A stretch of DNA of 64,000 bases from Shewanella sp. VB17 (lineage in GTDB: Bacteria > Pseudomonadota > Gammaproteobacteria > Enterobacterales > Shewanellaceae): positions 3,038,001 to 3,102,000 of the forward strand of contig NZ_JABRVS010000001.1 of NCBI RefSeq assembly GCF_013248905.1, given 5' to 3'. A program made the translations under genes and the position numbers. Position 1 is the stretch's first letter. Each line of letters opens with the position of its first letter. Positions 45,593 through 55,221 of the stretch are shown here, in pieces. The notes beneath the pieces are model-generated. The model saw nothing but the letters and a program-made list of their open reading frames with translations. It did no database searches and was not told the DNA's origin.

Positions 45593-47146
45593 TTAATTGT
45601 ATGTGATCTCACATGTGCGTGATGAAGATGATGACGAACTTTGCCCTCCTGCACCATCACAATAAGTCGCACTCTGAGTCTCATAACATGTTAATACCTT
45701 AGTAGTGGTATTATACTTAATATAACCAGAAATACTTGTTTTAACATTCTGTCCTAATATTGGTCCATTAGCACAACTATCACTAGTAGGATCACCAACC
45801 GCAGAAGATGTTACACTCGTCAAATGATTTATCTGATCCGAAGTTAGCGTGATAGAGTTTTTACCATATGGGTCATTTATACTACCGTTGCCAAAACCAT
45901 CTGTGACATAAGCTAGGCTAAACTTATTATTATAATAATTAGCATTTCCACCAAACTTACTGGCGCTAATCGTTCCAGCGCAATTGACGTAGGTAGCCCC
46001 ATCACCGGCGCCCCAAGGAGGCGTCGCGCCAGCTTTAACCCTTATCGATTTTATATTCGCTTCAGCTGAACATATTCCCTGACCAAGTACTTGATCTTCG
46101 GCAAAAACCTCTATTGTATCAGTAATTTCAAGATTTTCTTTTAACGTTGCAGTGACAACAACTGAGGTTTCTGCAGGAAAATTGTCACCAAAAACCAATA
46201 TTCCAGTATCTTTATTAAGAGTGAGATTATCTTCTGACGGTACTGACCATACCATAGTAGCTGAATCATTATTCCCATCGGTAGAAATCGGATCACCATA
46301 GGTATAATCCACGGTATAGTTAAGTGGAATATCCACACCTTTTGCAAATGACTGACTATCACTAGAGTCACCTCCAATCGTAATGACTGAGTCGCCATTT
46401 GGTATTCCAGCACCCGCGACCACTATGATTTCATCGAAAACCTCTGGGTACTCATTTACCGACGCTTTCACCGTGAAACGATCATCTTCATCAACTCCTT
46501 CATTAAAAGTGAGTCGCCCTGTTGTGTTATCAAGCTCGACATACGCCAAGTTATTATTCCCTAATGCGGAAACCTCCCACGTCATATAAGTAGAATCATC
46601 GTCTATGGTCGAAGTTGAAATACTGGGTGAATCGGTATATTCAACGGTATAAACCATATCAACGGGAACACCTATCGAAAATATCTGATTGTCGGCAAAT
46701 TCATCATCAATCGTGATATCATCTGTCATATCAGCGCCCGGATCTGGTGCGCAGCTCCCATCAACCGGATTTGAATCCACATTGTCATTATCACCATCAC
46801 AATCTGTATCCGCTTTATCTGGGTCAGTACCCATTAAGAACACTTCCAGACCTTTAGGTAGGGTATCACCATCATCATCGGTATCCCCCATATCAACAGG
46901 ATTATTGGGGTCATAAATGTTAGTAAACGCTTTATATTCAGTTAGATCGGTAAGACCATCGCCATCATAATCACTTTCACCAGGTGAATTCGCATCATAC
47001 GGGTTCCAGCCATACATCCTTTCGATGCTGTCATCTAGGCCATCACCATCTGAGTCTGCCGCCATCGCTGCGCTGGAAAAAGATAAAGCGGCCACTAGCG
47101 CAGCTGACATAATGGAAAGACTAAACTTTGTTTCGTATTGCTTCAT
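45593..47146 (-). CDS. Secreted calcium-binding protein with TSP3 repeats, family member 1
   Basis: The 517-residue protein has a signal peptide (1-29). TSP3 repeats cover residues 30-132 (DSDGDGLDDS, DYDGDGLTDL, DTDDDGDTL, DTDCDGDNDN), each an Asp-rich calcium loop. Two Ig-like repeats (about 138-245 and 248-350) follow, each ending in a V.A....I.D.I.V pattern. A Cys-containing C-terminal domain (about 355-517), ending in a serine run and CEITYN, is not shared with other members. It is the leftmost of five paralogues between two pilus loci. A long upstream region carries two inverted repeats shared with other members. Confidence 0.85.
   Translation of the reverse strand: MKQYETKFSLSIMSAALVAALSFSSAAMAADSDGDGLDDSIERMYGWNPYDANSPGESDYDGDGLTDLTEYKAFTNIYDPNNPVDMGDTDDDGDTLPKGLEVFLMGTDPDKADTDCDGDNDNVDSNPVDGSCAPDPGADMTDDITIDDEFADNQIFSIGVPVDMVYTVEYTDSPSISTSTIDDDSTYMTWEVSALGNNNLAYVELDNTTGRLTFNEGVDEDDRFTVKASVNEYPEVFDEIIVVAGAGIPNGDSVITIGGDSSDSQSFAKGVDIPLNYTVDYTYGDPISTDGNNDSATMVWSVPSEDNLTLNKDTGILVFGDNFPAETSVVVTATLKENLEITDTIEVFAEDQVLGQGICSAEANIKSIRVKAGATPPWGAGDGATYVNCAGTISASKFGGNANYYNNKFSLAYVTDGFGNGSINDPYGKNSITLTSDQINHLTSVTSSAVGDPTSDSCANGPILGQNVKTSISGYIKYNTTTKVLTCYETQSATYCDGAGGQSSSSSSSRTCEITYN
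46116..46334 (-). repeat. 219-bp segment nearly identical to one in TSP3 gene 4
   Basis: This stretch, coding the second Ig-like repeat, matches 51578-51796 with a single mismatch by eye, although the flanks differ clearly. It points to recent recombination or gene conversion. Confidence 0.85.
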
Positions 47147-47224
47147 GGTAACCTCTTTGTAAATTAAACATGAATCTTAAGCACAAAAAATCGCACATTA
47201 GGAAAAATGGATAAAGTAATCAAC

Positions 47225-47244
47225 TCAGACAAATCGAATCTGAA
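47225..47244 (-). promoter_or_regulatory. Proximal inverted repeat upstream of TSP3 gene 1
   Basis: The sequence tcagac-aaatcgaa-tctgaa is a degenerate form of TCAGGC-N7-GCCTGA. It lies about 80-98 bases upstream of the start codon, the same distance as in genes 4 and 5. Confidence 0.45.
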
Positions 47245-47393
47245 CATTGTGATGATGATTTTTAATTGATATAGCGATAGAAACCCAAGCATAAATATAC
47301 GCTAACGCTTTCTATCAATAGATGCTGCAAGCTAACATCAATGCATTAGGATGTAATTTACCTAAAATCGATAATAATGAAAAATCAGCTAAT

Positions 47394-47408
47394 GTGGGTA
47401 TTCCCCAC
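47394..47408 (-). promoter_or_regulatory. Distal inverted repeat upstream of TSP3 gene 1
   Basis: GTGGGTATTCCCCAC, preceded by aaaaatcagc, lies about 248 bases upstream of the start. The same word at nearly the same distance precedes genes 4 and 5. A response-regulator or repressor site is likely; the protein is unknown. Confidence 0.55.
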
Positions 47409-47587
47409 TCTTTTGATCCACAGCAAGCAATTAAAACGGTCACAGCATACTAGCATTAAGATAAATTTATCCTTACCTAGGTTACTTAGTTGCAATGTTA
47501 TATAAAGAAATTTATATCCAGAAAAAAGGCTTTAGGACATCATCGAATGCAACGAGTAAACCTGATTAACGATTTATGCTTATATAT

Positions 47588-49078
47588 TCACCGATCTGAA
47601 GGAGCTACCTCATTCGTTACCGTACAGCCAGAAAATTGAGGATTACTGTCATAATTAAATCTAGCATGACACATAAGTTGTCCATCTTCAGCCCATATCG
47701 CTGCACGGTTTCCCATCGCCTCATTTATATTAGTTTCAACCAAATCCAATCTTGCTGAGCCTCCACTGATAGAAACACTACCCATCTCTTCCGCAATTAA
47801 TGTTCCCCCAATGTCATATGCTCTGCTAAATGCTTGACTTTGTGTCGAACCCCCAGCAGGTCTTCCTGATACAACGAGCACTGTAGCTTCGCCTCCAACA
47901 CATGTGAGATCAATATTCGTATACCATGCCTGACAGGTGGAACAATTATCAGTAATTCTGACCTTAACAGGCTCTGTATATACATCACAAAGATTCGCTA
48001 AACCTGTAGTTAGTTCATCTTTAGCAAAGACTTCTATCGTATCGGTAATTTCAGAATTTTCATTACCCGTTGCAGTCACGGTAACTTGCGTTCCCGCTAA
48101 CGTCCCCGGTTTAAACTCAAAAACCCCTGTATCGGCGTCAATACTTGCATCACTATAATCAGATAAAGACCAACTCATAACATCACTATCAGGTGCAACA
48201 TTCTCGGTTGAATAGGTTTCCCCATCTGTATAATCCACGGCGTAATAAAGCTGGAGCGGGACTTCGGCTGCAATTGTTTGGTCATCTGAATCGCCGATAT
48301 CAGTTCGAATATCATCATTCAAAATCCCATTCACATCAGGGATCCCCATGGTTGAGGTGATAAGCATAGTATCAGTGATGTCACCATTATCGATATGCGT
48401 TGCAGTCACTGTGACCACTGTCCCCTCAGGAGTCCCGTTATAAAACTCAAAAATGCCTGTGTTTTCATTAATACTTGCAAATGTATTATCAGACAGAGAC
48501 CAAATCATGAAATCACTATCTGGGTCGATATTCTCAGTTGAATAAGTCTGTTCATCATTATACTCAACAGCATAATAAAGCTGAAGTGGCACTGTAGGAG
48601 CAAGTGATTGATCTTCTGAATCACCACCTGAAGTGCGAATATCATCAGTTAAATCAACCCCAGGGTTTGGCTCAGGAATTTCACACACACCATCAACAGG
48701 ATTTGCATCTAAATTATCATCTACACCATCACAATCGCTATCCGCTTTATCAGGATCCGTTCCCATTAAATACACTTCGAGGCCTTTAGCTAGTGTATCT
48801 TGATCGTCATCGGTATCACCAGCATCAACGGGGTCATCGGCATCATACATGTTAGTAAAGGAGTAATATTCAGTCACATCAATAATGCCATCCCCATCAT
48901 AATCATCTTCGCCTGGAGAATTTGCATCATAAGGATTCCAGCCATACATGTTTTCGATGCTGTCATCTAAACCATCACCATCAGAATCTGCAGCCATCGC
49001 AGCACTTGAGAAAGATAACACTGCGACGAGTGCCACTGACATCAGTGAAAGAGTCAATTTTGTTTTATGTTGTTGCAT
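47588..49078 (-). CDS. Secreted calcium-binding protein with TSP3 repeats, family member 2
   Basis: The 496-residue protein shares the signal peptide and TSP3 block (30-132: DSDGDGLDDS, DYDGDGIIDV, DTDDDQDTL, DSDCDGVDDN). Two Ig-like repeats follow, opening DDIRTSGGDSEDQSLAP and DDIRTDIGDSDDQTIAA; they are more like each other than like those of members 1, 4 and 5. The C-terminal domain (about 360-496) has CDVYTEP, CSTCQAWYTNIDLTC and later SGCTVTNE, so disulfides are likely. It lacks the two upstream inverted repeats found before other members. Confidence 0.85.
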   Translation of the reverse strand: MQQHKTKLTLSLMSVALVAVLSFSSAAMAADSDGDGLDDSIENMYGWNPYDANSPGEDDYDGDGIIDVTEYYSFTNMYDADDPVDAGDTDDDQDTLAKGLEVYLMGTDPDKADSDCDGVDDNLDANPVDGVCEIPEPNPGVDLTDDIRTSGGDSEDQSLAPTVPLQLYYAVEYNDEQTYSTENIDPDSDFMIWSLSDNTFASINENTGIFEFYNGTPEGTVVTVTATHIDNGDITDTMLITSTMGIPDVNGILNDDIRTDIGDSDDQTIAAEVPLQLYYAVDYTDGETYSTENVAPDSDVMSWSLSDYSDASIDADTGVFEFKPGTLAGTQVTVTATGNENSEITDTIEVFAKDELTTGLANLCDVYTEPVKVRITDNCSTCQAWYTNIDLTCVGGEATVLVVSGRPAGGSTQSQAFSRAYDIGGTLIAEEMGSVSISGGSARLDLVETNINEAMGNRAAIWAEDGQLMCHARFNYDSNPQFSGCTVTNEVAPSDR

Positions 49079-49703
49079 TTTGTTCTCTCTGTAAATTAGA
49101 CATAGATGAAGACTAACGTACTGACATCAAGTAGAAATTGAATAAATCAACTCACTCAACTACAGCCATTCCATTACTGCAATGTTTATAATCTTGTGTC
49201 TAATATAATGTATTGTTCGAACAAAAAACGTACATTATAAATATTTTATATATTCTTTATATATAAAAAAAGAGAGAATATGGACTTGGTTTAACGGATT
49301 AACACTAGATTCGAGGTCATAACATTATTGTACATTAAAATCATTTTATACAAATAGTTATGTCATAATTTAAGTTTTATTTTTTAGCTGTACATCAACC
49401 AGGGCTTCATCTAGTTGCTTGATAATCTCACTGACTCGGCTGTGGATTCATTGTGACTCAAGATAAAATTTTGTTTCTGAGCTCACCAGATTCGTAACCA
49501 TCTAAAATACGTTGATTATCTTGTATTTTTTACGAGTAATACGCATCAATGTACCACAAAGAATAAAAGACTTTGAGTATAAGCCTTATAATATCAATTA
49601 GGTGCCAGATAAAAATATCTTGCACCTACCTTTTATTACATTACTATCTCGATACTTTGTCACTAAATGAGTTTCAATTTATCGTATTTAACCCCAAGTT
49701 CAT
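49079..49703. other. Region between TSP3 genes 2 and 3
   Basis: About 625 bases, strongly AT-rich near gene 2. A hairpin with arms ggtgc-c-agata / tatct-t-gcacc at 49591-49626 follows gene 3 and could be its terminator, though the T-run is poor. The conserved upstream inverted repeats of the other members are absent. Confidence 0.4.
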
Positions 49704-50756
49704 TTAATTTGCTTTATCTAATGCATAACTTAAAATATTATGAATAAATTTTTCTTGATTAGTATCAACTGTATCATTGCCATTATCGAATCGACGGTAA
49801 AAATATTCATCATTCATGAAAACCGCTCTGCCACCATCACCTGCTACAAATCCTGCTGCAGTTCCATTCATCGTCGCAAATAAAGTGCTACCTGCTGGAA
49901 GGCTTGCAGTAGAATACATCCCACTAGGGTATGTGTTAATTACATCTATCGCCCCCACAATAGAACCAAAAGGTCCGTTATTAACGAGATCATCAACTAA
50001 TGTAAGCATGGCTGGAGCGTTGTAGTGACCTAAGGTTCCCGTACCGCCAAATGCACTAATAGTAGCGTTACCACTGACATTGTAACCAAAAATTAACACA
50101 CCACCGGCATTGACATATTCGAGCAGCTTCTGAGGGTAGGTGTCAGTATTACTGACTTGTAAAATATCGTATTTATTTACTAGTTCTACACCACTAAGAG
50201 TCCCTAAGTCTGATGTTACATCCACAATATTTATACCCTCTATCGGATAAACACCTGATTCTCCGTAATTATTCCGGTTATTAAGCGCTGGATTTGAATT
50301 CCACTCTAAATATATGTTATATGGCCCAGTTCCACCTATCGTTACTTGGCCCTGATGACAGCTTCCATCGACTGGATTCGCATCCAGATTATCATCAACT
50401 TCATCACAATCGGTATCTATTTTTTCTGGATCAGTCCCCATTAGAAACACTTCAAGGCCTTTTTGTAAGGTATCGCCATCATTATCTGTATCACCAGCAG
50501 CAACAGGATTATTCTCATCGTAGATATTTGTAAAAGCTTTATATTCAGTTAGATCGGTAAGACCATCGCCATCATAATCACTTTCACCAGGTGAATTTAC
50601 ATCATAAGGATTCCAGCCATACATGCGTTCGATGCTGTCATCTAATCCATCACCATCGGAATCTGCTGCCATGGCTGCGCCTGAAAACGATAAGACCGTC
50701 ATTAAAAAAATAGATATAGGTGAAAGACTTAACAGTCTTTTTCTGCGTTGTATCAT
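49704..50756 (-). CDS. Secreted TSP3-repeat protein with amidotransferase-like C-terminal domain, family member 3
   Basis: The 350-residue protein keeps the signal peptide (with a diverged first 12 residues, MIQRRKRLLSLS) and the TSP3 block (30-132). It has no Ig-like repeats. The C-terminal domain (about 145-350) looks like a class I glutamine amidotransferase-like or ThuA-like fold: NIVDVTSDLGTLSGVELVNKYDILQVSN, LLEYVNAGGVLIFGYN, then GDGGRAVFMNDEYFYR and IHNILSYAL. No Cys nucleophile is evident, so it is probably a binding domain. This shows how different tails are joined to the same head. Confidence 0.8.
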   Translation of the reverse strand: MIQRRKRLLSLSPISIFLMTVLSFSGAAMAADSDGDGLDDSIERMYGWNPYDVNSPGESDYDGDGLTDLTEYKAFTNIYDENNPVAAGDTDNDGDTLQKGLEVFLMGTDPEKIDTDCDEVDDNLDANPVDGSCHQGQVTIGGTGPYNIYLEWNSNPALNNRNNYGESGVYPIEGINIVDVTSDLGTLSGVELVNKYDILQVSNTDTYPQKLLEYVNAGGVLIFGYNVSGNATISAFGGTGTLGHYNAPAMLTLVDDLVNNGPFGSIVGAIDVINTYPSGMYSTASLPAGSTLFATMNGTAAGFVAGDGGRAVFMNDEYFYRRFDNGNDTVDTNQEKFIHNILSYALDKAN

Positions 50757-50946
50757 TGGATTACCTTTTGTTAAATTATGTATTAACCACTGAAACTAAA
50801 ACTAATGTACATCAGGATTAAATGAAATCGCTCAAATACATCAAGCTTTATCATTTACTCTCATGATTGTGATAATCTTTATTAATATGGATAAATATTC
50901 AAGATTGAATATAACGAAAGTCGATAACAATAAAAAATCAGCAAGC

Positions 50947-50962
50947 GTGTGCCTGTCCCCAC
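50947..50962 (-). promoter_or_regulatory. Diverged distal element upstream of TSP3 gene 3
   Basis: The sequence gtgtgcctgtccccac, preceded by aaaaaatcagc, is a degenerate version of the GTGGGTATTCCCCAC site, about 190-205 bases upstream of the start. Symmetry is partly lost. Confidence 0.35.
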
Positions 50963-51065
50963 TATCGTCATCTAAGGCAATGAAAAATAATTTAAAAACA
51001 TATAACAAAAACTGAATTTAAAATAAAGTGGACTCTTGAGGATTTGTAAAAACAAAGTATTCACT

Positions 51066-51103
51066 TAAAAATTCAAGCGCTAGATATCCTGCTCTAGCGC
51101 TTG
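51066..51103 (-). terminator. Rho-independent terminator of TSP3 gene 4
   Basis: An 11-bp perfect stem caagcgctaga / tctagcgcttg with an 8-base loop is followed on the minus strand by AATTTTTAAG. It lies about 24 bases after the stop. Confidence 0.75.
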
Positions 51104-51126
51104 GTTGTAAAGAGACATATTCGCTG

Positions 51127-52608
51127 TTAATTAATGGAGCACGCTTCCTCAATGGGTAAACAAGAAGCGGGAGCATTAGCCACATTAGGATGTGACGGTG
51201 AGCCTCCCCCCATATGATAATGAACGCACACATATTTCGCTTTATTTAAATCAGCTAATGGCACATCAATGCTCTTTTCAATGAAAGTATCTTGATTATT
51301 CCAATATGTTTTCATATTACTATTAACAGCAGCAGAGCCTTTATAAATTATACTCCTATGATATATTTGGAAATGATTTTGTAACCCTGTAGACTGCGAC
51401 TCCGTAAGCGCTAAGTACATACCACATGGCGACGTCGACCCTGCTCCCACATCTCGACATGTTACCCCATTCCCCACCCACGGAAAATCACCTGAAACCG
51501 AGAAATTAAACGTTCCCGCGTCATTATCTATCGTCACTCCACACACTTTAGGCTCATCTTTGGCAAAGATCTCTATCGTATCAGTAATTTCAAGATTTTC
51601 TTTTAACGTTGCAGTGACAACAACTGAGGTTTCTGCAGGAAAATCGTCACCAAAAACCAATATTCCAGTATCTTTATTAAGAGTGAGATTATCTTCTGAC
51701 GGTACTGACCATACCATAGTAGCTGAATCATTATTCCCATCGGTAGAAATCGGATCACCATAGGTATAATCCACGGTATAGTTAAGTGGAATATCCTCGC
51801 CTTTTGGAAATGATTGACTATCACTAGAATCATTGCTAATCGTAATTCTTGAGTCTCCATTAGGTATCCCAGAACCTGCAACAACAATAATTTCATCTGA
51901 AGTATCAGGATACTCATTCACGAATGCAGTAACCTTAAAACGATCATCTTCATCAACCCCTTCATTGAAGGTGAGCAGCCCTGTTCTTTTATCAAGAAAT
52001 ACATACGCCAAGTTGCTGTTCCCTAATGCAGAAACTTCCCACGTCATATAAGTCGAATCATCGTCTATATCCGAGGTTGAAATGCTTGGCGAACCTTGAT
52101 AATCAACCGTATAAACCATATCAATAGGGACCCCTATCGAAAATACTTGCTCATCAAGAAAATCTCCATAAATAGTAATATCGTCAAACATATCAGCACT
52201 TAGAGCTGGTGAGCAACTGCCATCAACTGGATTAGCATCAAGGTTATCATTCACCCCATCACAATCTGTATCCGCTTTATCTGGATCTGTCCCCATTAAA
52301 AATACTTCGAGACCTTTAAGCAAAGTATCGCCATCATTATCTGATGCACCATCTGTAACGGGATTATTTGGATCATAGATATTAGTAAACGCTTTATACT
52401 CTGTCAGATCCGTAAGCCCATCTCTATCATAATCATCTTCTCCAGGAGAATTTGCATCATACGGGTTCCAGCCATACATGCGTTCGATGCTGTCATCTAA
52501 GCCATCACCATCGGAATCTGCAGCCATGGCTGCGCTGGAAAACGATAAGGTTGCGAATAGCGCAATTGACATGATTGAAAGACAAAACGTTGTTTCACAT
52601 TGCTTCAT
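51127..52608 (-). CDS. Secreted calcium-binding protein with TSP3 repeats, family member 4
   Basis: The 493-residue protein has the common signal peptide and TSP3 block (30-132) and the two Ig-like repeats of member 1. The second is nearly identical in DNA (51578-51796). The tail (about 355-493) is its own: VCGVTIDNDAGTFNFSVSG, CRDVGAGSTSPCG, ending CLPIEEACSIN, with six cysteines that may form disulfides. Its upstream region carries both inverted repeats and is almost the same as that of member 5. Confidence 0.85.
   Translation of the reverse strand: MKQCETTFCLSIMSIALFATLSFSSAAMAADSDGDGLDDSIERMYGWNPYDANSPGEDDYDRDGLTDLTEYKAFTNIYDPNNPVTDGASDNDGDTLLKGLEVFLMGTDPDKADTDCDGVNDNLDANPVDGSCSPALSADMFDDITIYGDFLDEQVFSIGVPIDMVYTVDYQGSPSISTSDIDDDSTYMTWEVSALGNSNLAYVFLDKRTGLLTFNEGVDEDDRFKVTAFVNEYPDTSDEIIVVAGSGIPNGDSRITISNDSSDSQSFPKGEDIPLNYTVDYTYGDPISTDGNNDSATMVWSVPSEDNLTLNKDTGILVFGDDFPAETSVVVTATLKENLEITDTIEIFAKDEPKVCGVTIDNDAGTFNFSVSGDFPWVGNGVTCRDVGAGSTSPCGMYLALTESQSTGLQNHFQIYHRSIIYKGSAAVNSNMKTYWNNQDTFIEKSIDVPLADLNKAKYVCVHYHMGGGSPSHPNVANAPASCLPIEEACSIN
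51578..51796 (-). repeat. 219-bp segment nearly identical to one in TSP3 gene 1
   Basis: Partner of 46116-46334; one mismatch seen by eye over the whole length. It codes the second Ig-like repeat. Confidence 0.85.
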
Positions 52609-52685
52609 GGGGTTCTCTCTATAAATTATGAATTGCTACTTAAGTCCAAAAATAGACCCTAGCGAACAATGGATAAAATCTCATA

Positions 52686-52704
52686 TCAGGCAAGTCAAGC
52701 CTGA
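52686..52704 (-). promoter_or_regulatory. Proximal inverted repeat upstream of TSP3 gene 4
   Basis: TCAGGC-aagtcaa-GCCTGA is a perfect 6-bp dyad, 78-96 bases before the ATG, close to where a promoter should be. It is likely an operator. Confidence 0.5.
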
Positions 52705-52850
52705 CGTGTGATGAATTGATATTGGTATGGAAAAACGCCCAATCATAAAAGCAAATTAACGTGTGATGTTAAGTGCACTTTGCAAATGAATAGCATCAAT
52801 ATTATGTTGGAAATATACTCAACATTGATATCAATTAAAAATCAGCTGGT

Positions 52851-52865
52851 GTGGGTATTCCCCAC
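52851..52865 (-). promoter_or_regulatory. Distal inverted repeat upstream of TSP3 gene 4
   Basis: GTGGGTATTCCCCAC is identical to the site before gene 1, 243 bases before the ATG, and is also preceded by aaaaatcagc. Confidence 0.55.
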
Positions 52866-53080
52866 TATTTTGAGCAATAGCAAACAATTATCAAGTGGAT
52901 GATAATATTAAAACTCATTACATAATTAATTGAATCTATAACAAGTGAATAAATAACAACCGATTAACTGAGGATACTTCTCCCCAGAGAGTCTCTAATA
53001 TGTTTATAGTATCACATTGACTTATCCAACTTTAAAACATATCGAGTAGGGTGAGGCGTTACCGCCTCATCCCTCTCACA

Positions 53081-53111
53081 GAACCGTACGTACGGACCTC
53101 GTATACGGCTC
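53081..53111 (-). ncRNA. Group II intron domain V
   Basis: The hairpin GAGCCGTAT ... GTACGGTTC is the catalytic domain V of the intron ribozyme, located 9 bases beyond the maturase stop. Its AGC-like triad and two-base bulge pattern look intact. Confidence 0.7.
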
Positions 53112-53119
53112 CTGCATAC

Positions 53120-54401
53120 TTAACTCAGCTTTGCGCTGAACACATATCCCGTTTTTACATGTCCAAGATTCACTAACCCTGAGCTATCAAACCATTTATT
53201 GGGCAGCGCATAGTTTGCTAACGGACTCTGTGAGTTACGCCAACTGTTCATCTTGATTGATTTAAACGGGGGCTTATACCCCATCTGCTTCAACCGTCTG
53301 TGAAGTCGCTGTGGCGTTTTCCACAGCTTCAGTTGGACGCTCCTCAACCTACGCCTTAGCCAGCTTGCTATTTTCTCGAACTCCCTATTCGCATTCGCTA
53401 TCCGAAAATACTGACTGAACCCTCTTAAAATAGGATTCACCGCTTTGATCACTTCGCTTAATGGCTTACCACCATTGCGCTTTGTCATCTGTTTTAGCTT
53501 CGATTTAAACCCTGCTAGTTTCTTCGGCTCGATACGTGTGTATCGACTACCTATCTCCACTCCTAAAAACTTCACACCTTCATTGCTGTCTGCTATGTGG
53601 GTTTTACGCGAGTTTACCTCAAGCTTTAACTCGACTTCCAGTATCTTCTTCGCCTGCTTGAGTGCATTTTCTGCCCCTGCTCGGCTGCGACATAAAATCA
53701 AGATATCGTCTGCGTAGCGCACTATTCTGTGACCCCGTTTTTTCATCTCTTGATCAAACGCATCCAGATAGATATTCGCTATCAGTGGGCTTATTACACC
53801 ACCTTGCGGACTCCCTACTTCTGTCGCTTGCTTGTGCCCATCTACCATCACACCACTTTTCAAAAACTGAACGAGCAGCTTTAGCACGCTACCATCACTA
53901 ACTCGCTTTTCGATGCTTGATAAGATTAGCCCGTGGTCTAATTTATCGAAACACTTTGACAAGTCCATATCCACTACATGTTTAAGCTCGTACCGACGCA
54001 TAAACAATGTCGCTTTGTTGATCGCATCGTGACAACTTCGCCTTGGCCTATAGCCGTAGCTTGACGGGTGAAATTGCTCTTCAAAGATGGGGCTAAGTAG
54101 ATCGTTTAGGGGTTTGTTGAACGACTCTATCCCTAATAGTTGGAATACCAAGCAATCTCACGCCGCCATCCTCTTTGGGGATCTCAACCCGCCTGACTGG
54201 CTGAGCTTGATATTGCTTAGTGCTGAGTTCATGAAGAAGTTGATCGAGGTTATCACTCAGATTTGAGGCGAAGTCGCTTAGGCTCTGCCTGTCTATGCCG
54301 GCCGCGCCTTTGGCTTTCCACACTCTTCTAAATCCTTTATACAGCTTCTCTTTACTCAGAAGTTGCCCGTATAAACTGTGATAAACTCGCATATTCCTCA
54401 C
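53120..54401 (-). pseudogene. ltrA: Group II intron reverse transcriptase/maturase, frameshifted
   Basis: Two frames together make one protein. 54401-54093 codes the N-terminal RT part (GAAGIDRQSL, IPKEDGGVRLLGIPTIRDRVVQQ). The continuation, LNDLLSPIFEEQFHPSSYGYRP, lies in another frame and runs to 53120. The downstream part has RT motif FDKLDH, the GSPQGGVISP block, catalytic YADD, and a maturase domain with FSQYFRIAN. Dropping one G from the run of four at 54109-54112 joins the frames exactly. The intron may move only with helper protein unless frameshifting occurs. Confidence 0.85.
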
Positions 54402-55134
54402 TGATATGTGTGCTGTATGGGGACGGATATGACTTCCTCAAAGTCGGTCTATTTCACTTTGTTGCTTAGCGTTCTAGCGCAATGGCAATCTACTAAACAG
54501 TGACAAAACTACTCCCTTGTACAGTTTCTTAAGCCAGAGCCTTACTCCTAAGGTGACCAGTTCAAAAAGACTTCGATAGCGAATCGACTTGTGTACCTCT
54601 GAAAAAAAAAAACATCTGCTCATTACAGACTTAAAGCACGCTTCCTCCCTTCGCAATATTAAGCGCTTTTGGCAACTTAATACTCCACCAGACTTGATGC
54701 TGATGGTCAGCTTGATTTTATCCTCCACACCATTACTGGGCTTCACAGGCCGAGCCTTACTCACTACTACGGATTCATCTGCCACCTCACACCAACATTT
54801 CCCTTGAATCACCTCTTGGGATAATGCCTCCAGCCCTTATCACTGGAACTGATGCCAGGCTTCCCCAGTTACTGCACTGGCTCCCTATAAGGTATTCCAC
54901 CCTCAAACACACTATTAGTCTGACTAAGTATTGGGCTTCGCGCTATTTTGCACGCTCACCCACCAATAGTGCCGAAACAGGTTACGGTTAGTTGTGTACA
55001 CCTCACTTCCTATGGCTTCCTTCAGACCCTACCGTTAGCCAGCAACGCCCTTGCCATTCGGATTATCTTCCCCTTAGCCAGGGTGATACAGGTTTCTTTC
55101 AACCTGCTGGGTTTGCCAGCTTCGCTGGGCAAAC

Positions 55135-55167
55135 AAAAAGGGCCAATTTAGAAAAATTGTCCCTTTT
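55135..55167 (-). terminator. Rho-independent terminator of TSP3 gene 5, border of the intron
   Basis: On the minus strand, aaaaggg-a-caattt and aaattg-g-ccctttt form a long stem followed by TTTTTGTTT. It lies about 55 bases after the stop. The intron begins immediately after the T-run. Confidence 0.85.
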
Positions 55168-55221
55168 GGATATTACCACAGATTAAAATAACTCGGTGAT
55201 GCTATGCATATTTTTAATATA

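Larger units (their letters stand above)
47147..47587. other. Upstream region of TSP3 gene 1
   Basis: About 440 bases containing the TCAG-type inverted repeat (47225-47244) and the GTGGG-type inverted repeat (47394-47408) described separately. No gene. Confidence 0.5.
50757..51126. other. Upstream region of TSP3 gene 3 and terminator of gene 4
   Basis: About 370 bases. It holds the diverged distal element (50947-50962) and the terminator of gene 4 (51066-51103). No gene. Confidence 0.5.
52680..52866 (-). repeat. Upstream repeat copy A (TSP3 gene 4)
   Basis: 187 bases match 57060-57246 at about 179 positions by eye count. It lies in the same place before its gene and contains both inverted repeats. 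Confidence 0.85.
52609..53040. other. Upstream region of TSP3 gene 4
   Basis: About 430 bases, including the duplicated segment 52680-52866 with both inverted repeats. The right end borders the 3' end of a group II intron. No gene. Confidence 0.5.
53042..55134 (-). mobile_element. Group II intron with interrupted maturase gene
   Basis: On the minus strand the 3' end shows domain V at 53111-53081 (GAGCCGTATACGAGGTCC... TACGGTTC) and a domain VI-like stem (gaggcggtaacgcctc), ending CCCTACTCGAT near 53042. The maturase frame precedes it. Upstream, 55130-54402 reads like structured intron domains I-IV, for example gctggctaacggtagggtct. The 5' end lies just after the terminator of TSP3 gene 5, as expected for group IIC introns, which insert after terminator stems. 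The exact 5' junction is uncertain because no clear GTGYG start was found. Confidence 0.75.

Noticed and set aside
54474..54812. 112-codon frame upstream of the intron maturase
   Set aside because: It lies in the structured RNA part of the group II intron and has no protein features.
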